A stretch of DNA of 64,000 nt from Colletes latitarsis (GCF_051014445.1 NW_027488370.1:8184001-8248000); one strand, 5' to 3'. Shown: positions 11,720-26,926, counted from the first letter of the stretch. The notes: a model not told the origin generated them from the sequence alone. Numbers and translations: made by a program.

Positions 11720-13870
11720 CATTAAACCTGGTTTCGATCAATATTTTAGAGGATAACGCATGTTAGGTTTGGGTTACGTCTAGGATTTGCCCTCATCAGG
11801 CTCATACTTTCGCATATTTCTCATACTTCATGGCTAGATCCTGGGTTTTTCCTGGTTTGGATCACGTAGCAATGTGGTACCACACTGAAACAGTCGATTA
11901 AACCTGGTTTCGATCAATATTTTAGAGGATAACGCAAGTTTGGTCTGGGATAGGTCTGGGATTTGCCCTCATCAGGCTCATACTTTCGCGTTTTTCACAT
12001 ACTTGTTGAACAGATCCTGGGTTTTTTCTGGTTTGGGTCACGTAGTAATGTAGTACCACTCTGAAACAGTCGATTAAACCAGGTTTCGATCAATATTTTT
12101 GAGGATAACGCATATTAGGTCCAGGTTAGGTCTGGGATTTTCACTCATCAGACTCATACTTTCGCATTCTTCACATACTTGTTGAACGGATCCTGGGTTT
12201 TTTCTGGTGTGGATCACGCAGTAATGTGGGACCACACTGAAACAATCAATTAAACCTGGTCTTGATAAATATTTTAGAGGATAACGCAAGTTTGGTCTGG
12301 GATAGGTCTGGGATTCGCCCTCATCAGGCTCATACTTTCGCGTTTTTCACATACTTGTTGAACTGATCCTGGGTTTTTTCTGGTTTGGATCACGTAGTAA
12401 TGTGGGACCACACAGAAACAATCAATTAAACCTGGTATTGATAAATATTTTAGAGGATAACGCAAGTTTGGTCTGGGATAGGTCTGGGATTTGCCCTCAT
12501 CAGGCTCATACTTTCGCGTTTTTCACATACTTGTTGAACAGATCCTGGGTTTTTTCTGGTTTGGGTCACGTAGTAATGTGGTACCACGCTGAAACAGTCA
12601 ATTAATCCTGGTTTCGATCAATATTTTAGAGGATAACGGAAGTTAGGTCTGGGATAGGTCTGGGATTTGCCCTCATCAGGCTCATACTTTCGCGTTTTTC
12701 ACATACTTCATGGCTAGATCCTGGGCTGTTTCTGGATTGTATCACGTAGTAATGTGGTACCACGCTGAAACAGTCAATTAAACCTGGTTTCGATCAATAT
12801 TTTAGAGGATAACGCAAGTTTGGTCTGGGATAGGTCTGGGATTCGCCCTCATCAGGCTCATACTTTCGCGTTTTTCACATACTTGTTGAACTGATCCTGG
12901 GTTTTTTCTGGTTTGGATCACGTAGTAATGTCGGACCACACTGAAACAATCAATTAAACCTGGTCTTGATAAATATTTTAGAAGATAACGCAAGTTTGGT
13001 CTGGGATAGGTCTGGGATTTGCCCTCATCAGGCTCATACTTTCGCGTTTTTCACATACTTGTTGAACGGATCCTGGGTTTTTTCTGGTTTGGATCACGTA
13101 GTAATGTGGGACCACACTGAAACAGTCAATTAAACCTGGTTTTGATCAATATTTTAGAGAATAATTCATGTTAGGTCTAGGTTAGGTCTGGTATTTGCTC
13201 TCATCAGGCTCATACTTTCGCATATTTCTCATACTTCACGGCTAGATCCGGGGCTGTTCCTGGATTGTATCACGTAGTAATGTGGTACCACGCTGAAACA
13301 GTCAATTAAACCTGGTTTCGTTGAATCATTTTAGAGGATAACGCTAGTTAGGTCTGGGATAGGTCTGGGATTTGCCCTCAGCAGGCTCATACTTTCGCGT
13401 TTTTCACATACTTGTTGAACAGATCCTGGGTTTTTTCTGGTTTGCGTCACGTAGTAGTGCGGTACCACACTGAAACAGTCGATTAAACCAGGTTTCGTTC
13501 AATATTTTTGAGGATAAAGCATGTTAGGTCTAGGTTAGGCCGGGGATTTTCACTCATCAGACTCATACTTTCGCATTCTTCACATACTTATTGAACGGAT
13601 CCTGGGTTTTTACTGGATTGGATCACGTAGTAATGTGGCACCACACTGAAACAGTCAATTAAACCTAGTTTCGATCAATATTTCAGAGAATAATTCATGT
13701 TAGGTCTAGGTTAGGTCTGGGATTTGCTCTCATCAGGCTCATTCTTTCGCATATTTCTCATACTTGATGGCTAGATCCAGGCCTTTTTCTGGATTGCATC
13801 ACGTAGTAATGAAGTACAACACTGAAACAGTCAATTAAACCTGGTTTCCATCAATATTTTAGAGGACAAC
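11720..13870. repeat. Mosaic block M2, copy 1 (52-monomer spacing)
   Basis: About 2.15 kb matching 20873-23023 at an offset of 9153 bp (52 monomers plus 1 bp). It includes a run of G-class monomers with AAGTTTGGTCTGGG and the private pair CACGGCTAGATCCGGGGC / TTCGTTGAATCATTTTAG. The match ends at GACAACGCTAG here versus GACAACGCAAG in the other copy. Confidence 0.82.
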
Positions 13871-14221
13871 GCTAGTTAGGTCTGGGATAGGTCTGGGATT
13901 TGCCCTCAGCAGGCTCATACTTTCGCGTTTTTCACATACTTGTTGAACAGATCCTGGGTTTTTTCTGGTTTGCGTCACGTAGTAGTGCGGTACCACACTG
14001 AAACAGTCGATTAAACCAGGTTTCGTTCAATATTTTTGAGGATAATGCATGTTAGGTCTAGGTTAGGCCGGGGATTTGCCCTCATCAGGCTCATACTTTC
14101 GCGTTTTTCACTTACTTGTTGAACGGATCCTGGGTTTTTTCTGGTTTGGATCACGTAGTAATGTGGGACCACACTGAAACAGTCAATTAAACCTGGTTTT
14201 GATCAATATTTTAGAGAATAA

Positions 14222-15412
14222 TTCATGTTAGGACTAGGTTAGGTCTGGGATTTGCTCTCATCAGGCTCATTCTTTCGAATATTTCTCATACTTGATGGCT
14301 AGATCTTGGGCTTTTTCTGGATTGCGTCACGTAGTAATGTAGTACCACACTGAAACAGTCAATGGAATCTGGTTTCCATCAATATTTTAGAGAACAACAC
14401 AAGTTATGTCTGGGATAGGTCTGGGATTTGCCCTCATCAGGGTCATACTTTCGCATTTTTCACATACTTGTTGAACAGATCCTGGGTTTTTTCTTGTGTG
14501 GATCACGTAGTAATCTGGTACCACACTGAAACAGTCCATAAAACCTGGTTTCGAACAATATTTTAGAGAATAATTCATGTTAGGTCTAGGTTAGGTCTGG
14601 GATTTGCTTTCATCAGGCTCATTCTTTCGCGTATTTCTCATACTTGATGGCTAGATCTTGGGCTTTTTCTGGATTGCATCACGTAGTAATGTAGTACCAC
14701 ACTGAAACAGTCAGTGGAATCTGGTTTCCATCAATATTTTAGAGGACAACGCAAGTTAGGTCTGGATTAGGTCCAGGGTTTGACCTCGTCAGGCTCATAC
14801 TTTCGCATATTTCTCATACTTCATGGCTAGATCCTGGGCTATTTCTGGATTGGATCACGTAGTAATGTGGTACCACACTGAAACGGTCAATTAAACCTGG
14901 TTTCAATCAATATTTTTGAGGATAACGCATGTTAGGTCTAGGTTAGGCCGGGGATTTTCACTCATCAGACTCATATTTTCGCAGTTTTAACATACATGTT
15001 GGCCTGATCGAGGGTTTTTTCTGCTTTGGATCACGTAGTGAAGTGGTACCACACTGAAGCAGTCCATTAAACCTGGTTTCGATCAATATTTTAGAGGATA
15101 ACGCATGTTAGGCTTGGGTTACGTCTAGGATTTGCCCTCATCAGGCTCATACTTTCGCATATTTCTCATACTTCATGGCTAGATCCTGGGCTGTTTCTGG
15201 ATTGTATCACGTAGTAATGTGGTACCTCGCTGAAACAGTCAATTAATCCTGGTTTCGATCAATATTTTAGAGGATAACGCAAGTTAGGTCTGGGATAGGT
15301 CTGGGATTCGCCCTCATCAGGCTCATACTTTCGCGTTTTTCACATACTTGTTGAACAGATCCTGGGTTTTTTCTGGTTTGGGTCACGTAGTAATGTAGTA
15401 CCACTCTGAAAC
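14222..15412. repeat. Mosaic block M1, copy 2
   Basis: Second copy of 10525-11715 with the same ordered markers AACAACACAAGTTATG, CAGTGGAATCTGG and GGTCCAGGGTTTGACC. The right junction is inside a monomer: here GAAACAGTCGATTAAACCAGG follows, while copy 1 continues with CAGTCCATTAAACCTGG. Confidence 0.82.
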
Positions 15413-15914
15413 AGTCGATTAAACCAGGTTTCGATCAATATTTTTGAGGATAACGCATGTTAGGTTTGGGTTACGTCTAGGATTTGCCCTCATCAGGCTC
15501 ATACTTTCGCATATTTCTCATACTTCATGGCTAGATCCTGGGTTTTTTCTGGTTTGGATCACGTAGCAATGTGGTACCACACTGAAACAGTCGATTAAAC
15601 CTGGTTTCGATCAATATTTTAGAGGATAACGCAAGTTTGGTCTGGGATAGGTCTGGGATTTGCCCTCATCAGGCTCATACTTTCGCGTTTTTCACATACT
15701 TGTTGAACAGATCCTGGGTTTTTTCTGGTTTGGGTCACGTAGTAATGTGGTACCACACAGAAACAGTCAATTAAACCTGGTTTGGATCAATATTTTAGAG
15801 GATAACGCATGTTAGGTTTGGGTTACGTCTTGGATTTGCCCTCATCAGGCTCATACTTTCGCATATTTCTCATACTTCATGGCTAGATCCTGGGCTGTTT
15901 CTGGATTGTATCAC

Positions 15915-17135
15915 GTAGTGAAGTGGTACCACACTGAAGCAGTCCATTAAACCTGGTTTCGATCAATATTTTAGAGGATAACGCATGTTAGGTTTGGGTT
16001 ACGTCTAGGATTTGCCCTCATCAGGCTCATACTTTCGCATATTTCTCATACTTCATGGCTAGATCCTGGGTTTTTTCTGGTTTGGATCACGTAGCAATGT
16101 GGTACCACACTGAAACAGTCGATTAAACCTGGTTTCGGTCAATATTTTAGAGGATAACGCAAGTTTGGTCTGGGATAGGTCTGGGATTTGCCCTCATCAG
16201 GCTCATACTTTCGCGTTTTTCACATACTTGTTGAACAGATCCTGGGTTTTTTCTGGTTTGGGTCACGTAGTAATGTACTACCACTCTGAAACAGTCGATT
16301 AAACCAGGTTTCGATCAATATTTTTGAGGATAACGCATATTAGGTCCAGGTTAGGTCTGGGATTTTCACTCATCAGACTCATACTTTCGCATTCTTCACA
16401 TACTTGTTGAACGGATCCTGGGTTTTTTCTGGTTTGGATCACGCAGTAATGTGGGACCACACTGAAACAATCAATTAAACCTGGTCTTGATAAATATTTT
16501 AGAGGATAACGCAAGTTTGGTCTGGGATAGGTCTGGGATTCGCCCTCATCAGGCTCATACTTTCGCGTTTTTCACATACTTGTTGAACTGATCCTGGGTT
16601 TTTTCTGGTTTGGATCACGTAGTAATGTGGGACCACACAGAAACAATCAATTAAACCTGGTCTTGATAAATATTTTAGAGGATAACGCAAGTTTGGTCTG
16701 GGATAGGTCTGGGATTTGCCCTCATCAGGCTCATACTTTCGCGTTTTTCACATACTTGTTGAACAGATCCTGGGTTTTTTCTGGTTTGGGTCACGTAGTA
16801 ATGTGGTACCACGCTGAAACAGTCAATTAATCCTGGTTTCGATCAATATTTTAGAGGATAACGGAAGTTAGGTCTGGGATAGGTCTGGGATTTGCCCTCA
16901 TCAGGCTCATACTTTCGCGTTTTTCACATACTTCATGGCTAGATCCTGGGCTGTTTCTGGATTGTATCACGTAGTAATGTGGTACCACGCTGAAACAGTC
17001 AATTAAACCTGGTTTCGATCAATATTTTAGAGGATAACGCAAGTTTGGTCTGGGATAGGTCTGGGATTCGCCCTCATCAGGCTCATACTTTCGCGTTTTT
17101 CACATCCTTGTTGAACTGATCCTGGGTTTTTTCTT
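15915..17135. repeat. Mosaic block M3 (28-monomer spacing to 20843-22063)
   Basis: Matches 20843-22063 at exactly 4928 bp. Markers are GGTTTGGGTTACGTCTAGG, GTAGCAATGTGG, the AATATTTTTGAGG monomer with CATATTAGGTCCAGG, and ACCACACAGAAACAATC. Similarity ends where this copy switches to CCTTGTTGAACTG and TTCTTGTTTGG. Confidence 0.8.
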
Positions 17136-20100
17136 GTTTGGATCACGTAGTAATCTGGTACCACACTGAAACAGTCAATGGAATCTGGTTTCCATCAATA
17201 TTTTAGAGAACAACACAAGTTATGCCTGGGATAGGTCTGGGATTTGCCCTCATCAGGGTCATACTTTCGCATTTTTCACATACTTGTTGAACAGATCCTG
17301 GGTTTTTTCTTGTTTGGATCACGTAGTAATCTGGTACCACACTGAAACAGTCCATAAAACCTGGTTTCGAACAATATTTTAGAGAATAATTCATGTTAGG
17401 TCTAGGTTAGGTCTGGGATTTGCTTTCATCAGGCTCATTCTTTCGCGTATTTCTCATACTTGATGGCTAGATCTTGGGCTTTTTCTGGATTGCATCACGT
17501 AGTAATGTAGTACCACACTGAAACAGTCAATGGAATCTGGTTTCCATCAATATTTTAGAGGACAACGCAAGTTAGGTCTGGATTAGGTCCAGGATTTGAC
17601 CTCGTCAGGCTCATACTTTCGCATATTTCTCATACTTCATGGCTAGATCCTGGGCTATTTCTGGATTGGATCACGTAGTAATGTGGTACCACACTGAAAC
17701 GGTAAATTAAACCTGGTTTCGATCAATATTTTTGAGGATAACGCATGTTAGGTCTAGGTTAGGCCGGGGATTTTCACTCATCAGACTCATACTTTCGCAG
17801 TTTTTACATACATGTTGGCCTGATCGGGGGTTTTTTCTGCTTTGGATCACGTAGTGAAGTGGTACCACACTGAAGCAGTCCATTAAACCTGGTTTCGATC
17901 AATATTTTAGAGGATAACGCATGTTAGGTTTGGGTTACGTCTAGGATTTGCCCTCATCAGGCTCATACTTTCGCATATTTCTCATACTTCATGGCTAGAT
18001 CCTGAGCTGTTTCTGGATTGTATCACGTAGTAATGTGGTACCACGGTGAAACAGTCAATTAAACCTGGTTTCGATAAATATTTTAGAGGATAACGCAAGT
18101 TAGGTCTGGGAAAGGTCTGGGATTCGCCCTCATCAGGCTCATACTTTCGCGTTTTTCACATACTTGTTGAACTGATCCTGGGTTTTTTCTGGTTTGGATC
18201 ACGTAGCAATGTGGTACCACACTGAAACGGTCAATTAAACCTGGTTTCGATCAATATTTTTGAGGATAACGCATGTTAGGCCTAGGTTAGGCCGGGGATT
18301 TTCACTCATCAGAGTCATACTTTCGCAGTTTTTACATACATGTTGGCCTGATCGGGGGTTTTTTCTGCTTTGGATCACGTAGTGAAGTGGTACCACACTG
18401 AAGCAGCCCATTAAACCTGGTTTCGATCAATATTTTTGAGGATAATGCATGTTAGGTCTAGGTTAGGCCTGGGATTTTCACTCATCAGACTCATACTTTC
18501 GCATTCTTCACATACTTGTTGAATGTATCCTGGGTTTTTTCTGGTTTGTATCACGTAGTAATGTGGAACCACACTGAAACAATCAATTAAACCTGGTCAT
18601 GATAAATATTTTAGAGGATAACGCATGTTAGGTCTGGGTTAGGTCTAGGATTTGCCCTCGTCAGGCTCATACTTTCGCATATTTTTCATACTTCATGCCT
18701 AGATCCTGGGCTATTTCTGGATTGGATCACGTAGTAATGTGGTACCACTCTGAAACAGTCTATTAAACCTGGTTCTGATCAATATTTTAGAGAATAATTC
18801 ATGTTATGTCTAGGTTAGTTCTGGGATTTGCTCTCACCAGGCTCATTCTTTCGCATATTTCTCATACTTGATGGCTAGATCCTGGGCTTTCTCTGGATTG
18901 CATCACGTAGTAATGAAGTACAACACCGAAATAGTCAATTAAACCTGGTTTCCAGCAATATTTTAGAGGATAACGCAAGTTTGGTCTGGGATAGGTCTGG
19001 GATTTGCCCTCATCAGGCTCATACTTTCGCGTTTTTCACATACTTGTTGAACAGATCCTGGGTTTTTTCTGGTTTGGGTCACGTAGTAATGTACTACCAC
19101 ACTGAAACAGTCCATTAAACCTGGTTTCGATCAATATTTTAGAGGATAACGCATGTTAGGTCTAGGTTAGCCCTGGGATTTTCACTCATCAGACCCATAC
19201 TTTCGCATTCTTCACATACTTGTTGAACGGATCCTGGGTATTTTCTGGTTTGCTTCACGTAGTAATGTGGTACCACACTGAAACATTCAATTAAACCTGG
19301 TCTTGATAAATATTTTACAGGATAACGCATGTTAGGTTTGGGTTAGGTCTAGGATTTGCCCTCATCAGGCTCATACATTCGCATATTTCTCATACTTCAT
19401 GGCTAGATCCTGGGCTGTTTCTGGATTGTATCACGTAGTAATGTGGTACCACGCTGAAACAGTCAATTAAACCTGGTTTCGATAAATATTTTAGAGGATA
19501 ACGCAAGTTTGGTCTGGGAAAGGTCTGGGATTCGCCCTCATCAGGCTCATTCTTTCGCATATTTCTCATACTTGATGGCTAGATCCAGGCCTTTTTCTGG
19601 ATTGCATCACGTAGTAATGAAGTACAACACTGAAACAGTCAATTAAACCTGGTTTCCATCAATATTTTAGAGGACAACGCAAGTTAGGTCTGGGATAGGT
19701 CTAGGATTCGCCCTCATCAGGCTCATACTTTCGCGTTTTTCACATACTTGTTGAACTGATCCTTGGTTTTTTCTGGATTGGATCACGTAGTAGTGTGGTA
19801 CCACACTGAAACAGTCCATTAAACCTGTTTTCGATCACTATTTTAGAGGATAACGCATGTTAGGTCTGGGTTAGGTCTAGGATTTGCCCTCATCAGGCTC
19901 ATACTTTCGCGTTTTTCACATACTTGTTGAAGAGATCCTGGGTTTTTTCTGGTTTGGATCACGTAGTAATGTGGTACCACACTGATGCAGTCCATTAAAC
20001 CTGGTTTCGATCAATATTTTAGAGAATAATCCATGTTAGTTCTATGTTAGGTCTGGGATTTGCTTTCATCAGGCTCATTCTTTCGCGTATTTCTCATACT

Positions 20101-20872
20101 TGATGGCTAAATCTTGGGCTTTTTCTGGATTGCGTCACGTAGTAATGTAGTACCACACTGAAACAGTCAATGGAATCTGGTTTCCATCAATATTTTAGAG
20201 AACAACACAAGTTATGTCTGGGATAGGTCTGGGATTTGCCCTCATCAGGGTCATACTTTCGCATTTTTCACATACTTGTTGAACAGATCCTGGGTTTTTT
20301 CTTGTTTGGATCACGTAGTAATCTGGTATCACTTTGAAACAGTCCATAAAACCTGGTTTCGAACAATATTTTAGAGAATAATTCATGTTAGGTCTAGGTT
20401 AGGTCTGGGATTTGCTTTCATCAGGCTCATTCTTTCGCGAATTTCTCATACTTGATGGCTAGATCTTGGGCTTTTTCTGGATTGCATCACGTAGTAATGT
20501 AGTACCACACTGAAATAGTCAGTGGAATCTGGTTTCCATCAATATTTTAGAGGACAACGCAAGTTAGGTCTCGATTAGGTCCAGGGTTTGACCTCGTCAG
20601 GCTCATACTTTCGCATATTTCTCATACTTCATGGCTAGATCCTGGGCTATTTCTGGATTGGATCACGTAGTAATGTGGTACCACACTGAAACGGTCAATT
20701 AAACCTGGTTTCAATCAATATTTTTGAGGATAACGCATGTTAGGTCTAGGTTAGGCCGGGGATTTTCACTCATCAGACTCATACTTTCGCAGTTTTAACA
20801 TACATGTTGGCCTGATCGAGGGTTTTTTCTGCTTTGGATCACGTAGTGAAGTGGTACCACACTGAAGCAGTC

Positions 20873-23023
20873 CATTAAACCTGGTTTCGATCAATATTTT
20901 AGAGGATAACGCATGTTAGGTTTGGGTTACGTCTAGGATTTGCCCTCATCAGGCTCATACTTTCGCATATTTCTCATACTTCATGGCTAGATCCTGGGTT
21001 TTTTCTGGTTTGGATCACGTAGCAATGTGGTACCACACTGAAACAGTCGATTAAACCTGGTTTCGATCAATATTTTAGAGGATAACGCAAGTTTGGTCTG
21101 GGATAGGTCTGGGATTTGCCCTCATCAGGCTCATACTTTCGCGTTTTTCACATACTTGTTGAACAGATCCTGGGTTTTTTCTGGTTTCGGTCACGTAGTA
21201 ATGTAGTACCACTCTGAAACAGTCGATTAAACCAGGTTTCGATCAATATTTTTGAGGATAACGCATATTAGGTCCAGGTTAGGTATGGGATTTTCACTCA
21301 TCAGACTCATACTTTCGCATTCTTCACATACTTGTTGAACGGATCCTGGGTTTTTTCTGGTTTGGATCACGCAGTAATGTGGGACCACACTGAAACAATC
21401 AATTAAACCTGGTCTTGATAAATATTTTAGAGGATAACGCAAGTTTGGTCTGGGATAGGTCTGGGATTCGCCCTCATCAGGCTCATACTTTCGCGTTTTT
21501 CACATACTTGTTGAACTGATCCTGGGTTTTTTCTGGTTTGGATCACGTAGTAATGTGGGACCACACAGAAACAATCAATTAAACCTGGTCTTGATAAATA
21601 TTTTAGAGGATAACGCAAGTTTGGTCTGGGATAGGTCTGGGATTTGCCCTCATCAGGCTCATACTTTCGCGTTTTTCACATACTTGTTGAACAGATCCTG
21701 GGTTTTTTCTGGTTTGGGTCACGTAGTAATGTGGTACCACGCTGAAACAGTCAATTAATCCTGGTTTCGATCAATATTTTAGAGGATAACGGAAGTTAGG
21801 TCTGGGATAGGTCTGGGATTTGCCCTCATCAGGCTCATACTTTCGCGTTTTTCACATACTTCATGGCTAGATCCTGGGCTGTTTCTGGATTGTATCACGT
21901 AGTAATGTGGTACCACGCTGAAACAGTCAATTAAACCTGGTTTCGATCAATATTTTAGAGGATAACGCAAGTTTGGTCTAGGATAGGTCTGGGATTCGCC
22001 CTCATCAGGCTCATACTTTCGCGTTTTTCACATACTTGTTGAACTGATCCTGGGTTTTTTCTGGTTTGGATCACGTAGTAATGTGGGACCACACTGAAAC
22101 AATCAATTAAACCTGGTCTTGATAAATATTTTAGAAGATAACGCAAGTTTGGTCTGGGATAGGTCTGGGATTTGCCCTCATCAGGCTCATACTTTCGCGT
22201 TTTTCACATACTTGTTGAACGGATCCTGGGTTTTTTCTGGTTTGGATCACGTAGTAATGTGGGACCACACTGAAACAGTCAATTAAACCTGGTTTTGATC
22301 AATATTTTAGAGAATAATTCATGTTAGGTCTAGGTTAGGTCTGGGATTTGCTCTCATCAGGCTCATACTTTCGCATATTTCTCATACTTCACGGCTAGAT
22401 CCGGGGCTGTTTCTGGATTGTATCACGTAGTAATGTGGTACCACGCTGAAACAGTCAATCAAACCTGGTTTCGTTGAATCATTTTAGAGGATAACGCTAG
22501 TTAGGTCTGGGATAGGTCTGGGATTTGCCCTCAGCAGGCTCATACTTTCGCGTTTTTCACATACTTGTTGAACAGATCCTGGGTTTTTTCTGGTTTGCGT
22601 CACGTAGTAGTGCGGTACCACACAGAAACAGTCGATTAAACCAGGTTTCGTTCAATATTTTTGAGGATAATGCATGTTAGGTCTAGGTTAGGCCGGGGAT
22701 TTTCACTCATCAGACTCATACTTTCGCATTCTTCACATACTTATTGAACGGATCCTGGGTTTTTACTGGATTGGATCAGGTAGTAATGTGGCACCACACT
22801 GAAACAGTCAATTAAACCTGGTTTCGATCAATATTTCAGAGAATAATTCATGTTAGGTCTAGGTTAGGTCTGGGATTTGCTCTCATCAGGCTCATTCTTT
22901 CGCATATTTCTCATACTTGATGGCTAGATCCAGGCCTTTTTCTGGATTGCATCACGTAGTAATGAAGTACAACACTGAAACAGTCAATTAAACCTGGTTT
23001 CCATCAATATTTTAGAGGACAAC
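20873..23023. repeat. Mosaic block M2, copy 2
   Basis: Second copy of 11720-13870. Its left part also matches 15915-17135 at an offset of 4928 bp (28 x 176), so three copies of the same segment exist in 12 kb. Confidence 0.82.
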
Positions 23024-26000
23024 GCAAGTTAGGTCTGGGATAGGTCTAGGATTCGCCCTCATCAGGCTCATACTTTCGCGTTTTTCACATACTTGTTGAA
23101 CTGATCCTTGGTTTTTTCTGGATTGGATCACGTAGTAGTGTGGTACCACACTGAAACAGTCCATTTAACCTAGTTTCGATCACTATTTTAGAGGATAACG
23201 CATGTTAGGTCTGGGTTAGGTCTAGGATTTGCCCTCATCAGGCTCATACTTTCGCGTTTTTCACATACTTGTTGAAGAGATCCTGGGTTTTTTCTGGTTT
23301 GGATCACGTAGTAATGTGGTACCACACTGATGCAGTCCATTAAACCTGGTTTCGATCAATATTTTAGAGAATAATCCATGTTAGTTCTAGGTTAGGTCTG
23401 GGATTTGCTTTCATCAGGCTCATTCTTTCGCGTATTTCTCATACTTGATGGCTAGATCTTGGGCTTTTTCGGGATTGTATCACGTAGTAATGTAGTACCA
23501 CACTGAAACAGTCAATGGAATCTGGTTTCCATCAATATTTTAGAGGACAACGCAAGTTATGTCTGGGATAGGTCTGGGATTTGCCCTCATCAGGGTCATA
23601 CTTTCGCATTTTTCACATACTTGTTGAACAGATCCTGGGTTTTTTCTTGTTTGGATCACGTAGTAGTGTGGTACCACACTGAAACAGTCCATAAAACCTG
23701 GTTTCGAACAATATTTTAGAGAATAATTCATGTTTGGTCTAGGTTAGGTCTGGGATTTGCTCTCATCAGGCTCATTCTTTCGCATATTTCTCATACTTGA
23801 TGGCTAGATCCTGGGCTTTTTCTGGATTGCATCACGTAGTAATGAAGTACAACACTGAAACAGTCAATTAAACCTGTTTTCCATCAATATTTTAGAGGAC
23901 AACGCAAGTTAGGTCTGGGAAAGGTCTGGGATTCGCCCTCATCAGGCTCATACTTTCGCGTTTTTCACATACTTGTTGAACTGATCCTGGGTTTTTTCTG
24001 GTTTGGATCACGTAGTAATGTGGTACCACACAGAAACAGTCGATTAAACCTGGTTTCGATCAATATTTTAGAGGATAACGCAAGTTAGGTCTGGGATAGG
24101 TCTGGGATTTGCCCTCATCAGACTCATGCTTTCGCACACTTCACATACTCGTTGAACAGATCCTGGGTTATTTTCTGGTTTGGATCACATAGTAATGTGG
24201 TACCACACTGAAACAGTCGATTAAACCAGGTCTTGATAAATATTTTAGAGGATAACGTATGTTAGATCTGGGTTAGGTCCAGGATTTGCCCTCGTCAGGC
24301 TCATACTTTCGCATATTTCCAATACTTCATGGCTAGATCCTGGGCTATTTCTGGATTGGATCACGTAGTAATGTGGTACCACACTGAGACGGTCAATTAA
24401 ACCTGGTTTCGATCAATATTTTTGAGGATAACGCATGTTAGGTCTAGGTTAGGCCGGGGATTTGCACTCATCAGACTCATACTTTCGCAGTTTTAACATA
24501 CATGCTGGCCTGATCGAGGGTTTTTTCTGCTTTGGATCACGTAGTGAAGTGGTACCACACTGAAGCAGTCCATTAAACCTGGTTTCGATCAATATTTTAG
24601 AGGATAACGCATGTTTGGTTTGGGTTAGGTCTAGGATTTGCCCTCATCAGGCTCATACTTTCGCATATTTCCCATACTTCATGGCTAGATCCTGGGCTGT
24701 TTCTGGATTGTATCACGTAGTAATGTGGTACCACGCTGAAACAGTCAATTAATCCTGGTTTCGATCACTATTTTAGACGATAACGCATGTTAGGTCTGGG
24801 TTAGGTCTAGGATTTGCCCTCATCAGGCTCATACTTTCGCGTTTTTCACATACTTGTTGAAGAGATCGTGGGTTTTTTCTGGTTTGGATCACGTAGTAAT
24901 GTGGTACCACACTGAAGCAGTCCATTAAACCTGGTTTCGATCAATATTTTAGAGAATAATCCATGTTAGTTCTAGGTTAGGTCTGGGATTTGCTCTCATC
25001 AGGCTCATTCTTTCGAATATTTCTCATACTTGATGGCTAGATCTTGGGCTTTTTCTGGATTGCATCACGTAGTAATGTAGTACCACACTGAAACAGTCAA
25101 TGGAATCTGGTTTCCATCAATATTTTAGAGAACAACACAAGTTATGTCTGGGATAGGTCTGGGATTTGCCCTCATCAGGGTCATACTTTCGCATTTTTCA
25201 CATACTTGTTGAACAGATCCTGGGTTTTTTCTTGTTTGGATCACGTAGTAATCTGGTACCACACTGAAACAGTCCATAAAACCTGGTTTCGAACAATATT
25301 TTAGAGAATAATTCATGTTAGGTCTAGGTTAGGTCTGGGATATGCTTTCATCAGGCTCATTCTTTCGCGTATTTCTCATACTTGATGGCTAGATCTTGGG
25401 CTTTTTCTGGATTGCATCACGTAGTAATGTAGTACCACACTGAAACAGTCAATGGAATCTGGTTTCCATCAATATTTTAGAGGACAACGCAAGTTAGGTC
25501 TGGATTAGGTCCAGGATTTGACCTCGTCAGGCTCATACTTTCGCATATTTCTCATACTTCATGGCTAGATCCTGGGCTATTTCTGGATTGGATCACGTAG
25601 TAATGTGGTACCACACTGAAACGGTCAATTAAACCTGGTTTCGATCAATATTTTTGAGGATAACGCATGTTAGGTCTAGGTTAGGCCGGGGATTTTCACT
25701 CATCAGACTCATACTTTCGCAGTTTTTACATACATGTTGGCCTGATCGGGGGTTTTTTCTGCTTTGGATCACGTAGTGAAGTGGTACCACACTGAAGCAG
25801 TCCATTAAACCTGGTTTCGATCAATATTTTAGAGGATAACGCATGTTAGGTTTGGGTTACGTCTAGGATTTGCCCTCATCAGGCTCATACTTTCGCATAT
25901 TTCTCATACTTCATGGCTAGATCCTGGGCTGTTTCTGGATTGTATCACGTAGTAATGTGGTACCACGCTGAAACAGTCAATTAATCCTGGTTTCGATCAA

Positions 26001-26574
26001 TATTTTAGAGGATAACGCAAGTTAGGTCTGGGATAGGTCTGGGATTCGCCCTCATCAGGCTCATACTTTCGCGTTTTTCACATACTTGTTGAACTGATCC
26101 TGGGTTTTTTCTGGTTTGGATCACGTACCAATGTGGTACCACACTGAAACAGTCGAATAAACCTGGTTTCGATCAATATTTTAGAGGATAACGCAAGTTT
26201 GGTCTGGGATAGGTCTGGGATTTGCCCTCATCAGGCTCATACTTTCGCGTTTTTCACATACTTGTTGAACAGATCCTGGGTTTTTTCTGGTTTGGGTCAC
26301 GTAGTAATGTAGTACCACTCTGAAACAGTCGATTAAACCAGGTTTCGATCAATATTTTTGAGGATAACGCATGTTAGGTCCAGGTTAGGTCTGGGATTTT
26401 CACTCATCAGACTCATACTTTCGCATTCTTCACATACTTGTTGAACGGATCCTGGGTTTTTTCTGGTTTGGATCACGTAGTAATGTGGGACCACACTGAA
26501 ACAATCAATTAAACCTGGTCTTGATAAATATTTTAGAGGATAACGCAAGTTTGGTCTGGGATAGGTCTGGGATT

Positions 26575-26926
26575 TGCCCTCATCAGGCTCATACTTTCGC
26601 GTTTTTCACATACTTGTTGAACGGATCCTGGGTTTTTTCTGGTTTGGATCACGTAGTAATGTGGGACCAGACTGAAACAGTCAATTAAACCTGGTTTTGA
26701 TCAATATTTTAGAGAATAATTCATGTTAGGTCTAGGTTAGGTCTGGGATTTGCCCTCATCAGGCTCATACTTTCGCGTTTTTCACATACTTGTTGAACGG
26801 ATCCTGGGTTTTTTCTGGTTTGGATCACGTAGTAATGTGGGACCAGACTGAAACAGTCAATTAAACCTGGTTTTGATCAATATTTTAGAGAATAATTCAT
26901 GTTAGGTCTAGGTTAGGTCTGGGATT
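26575..26926. repeat. Single-monomer tandem duplication
   Basis: Two adjacent 176 bp monomers both carry the private variant GGGACCAGACTGAAACAG (26658 and 26834 regions) and are otherwise nearly the same. This is the simplest product of unequal crossing-over: one repeat unit duplicated in place. Confidence 0.75.

Noticed and set aside
13316..13330. CENP-B-box-like TTTCGTTGAATCATT
   Set aside because: It shares TTCGTTG with the CENP-B box but lacks the essential CGGG half. It occurs only in one rare monomer lineage.
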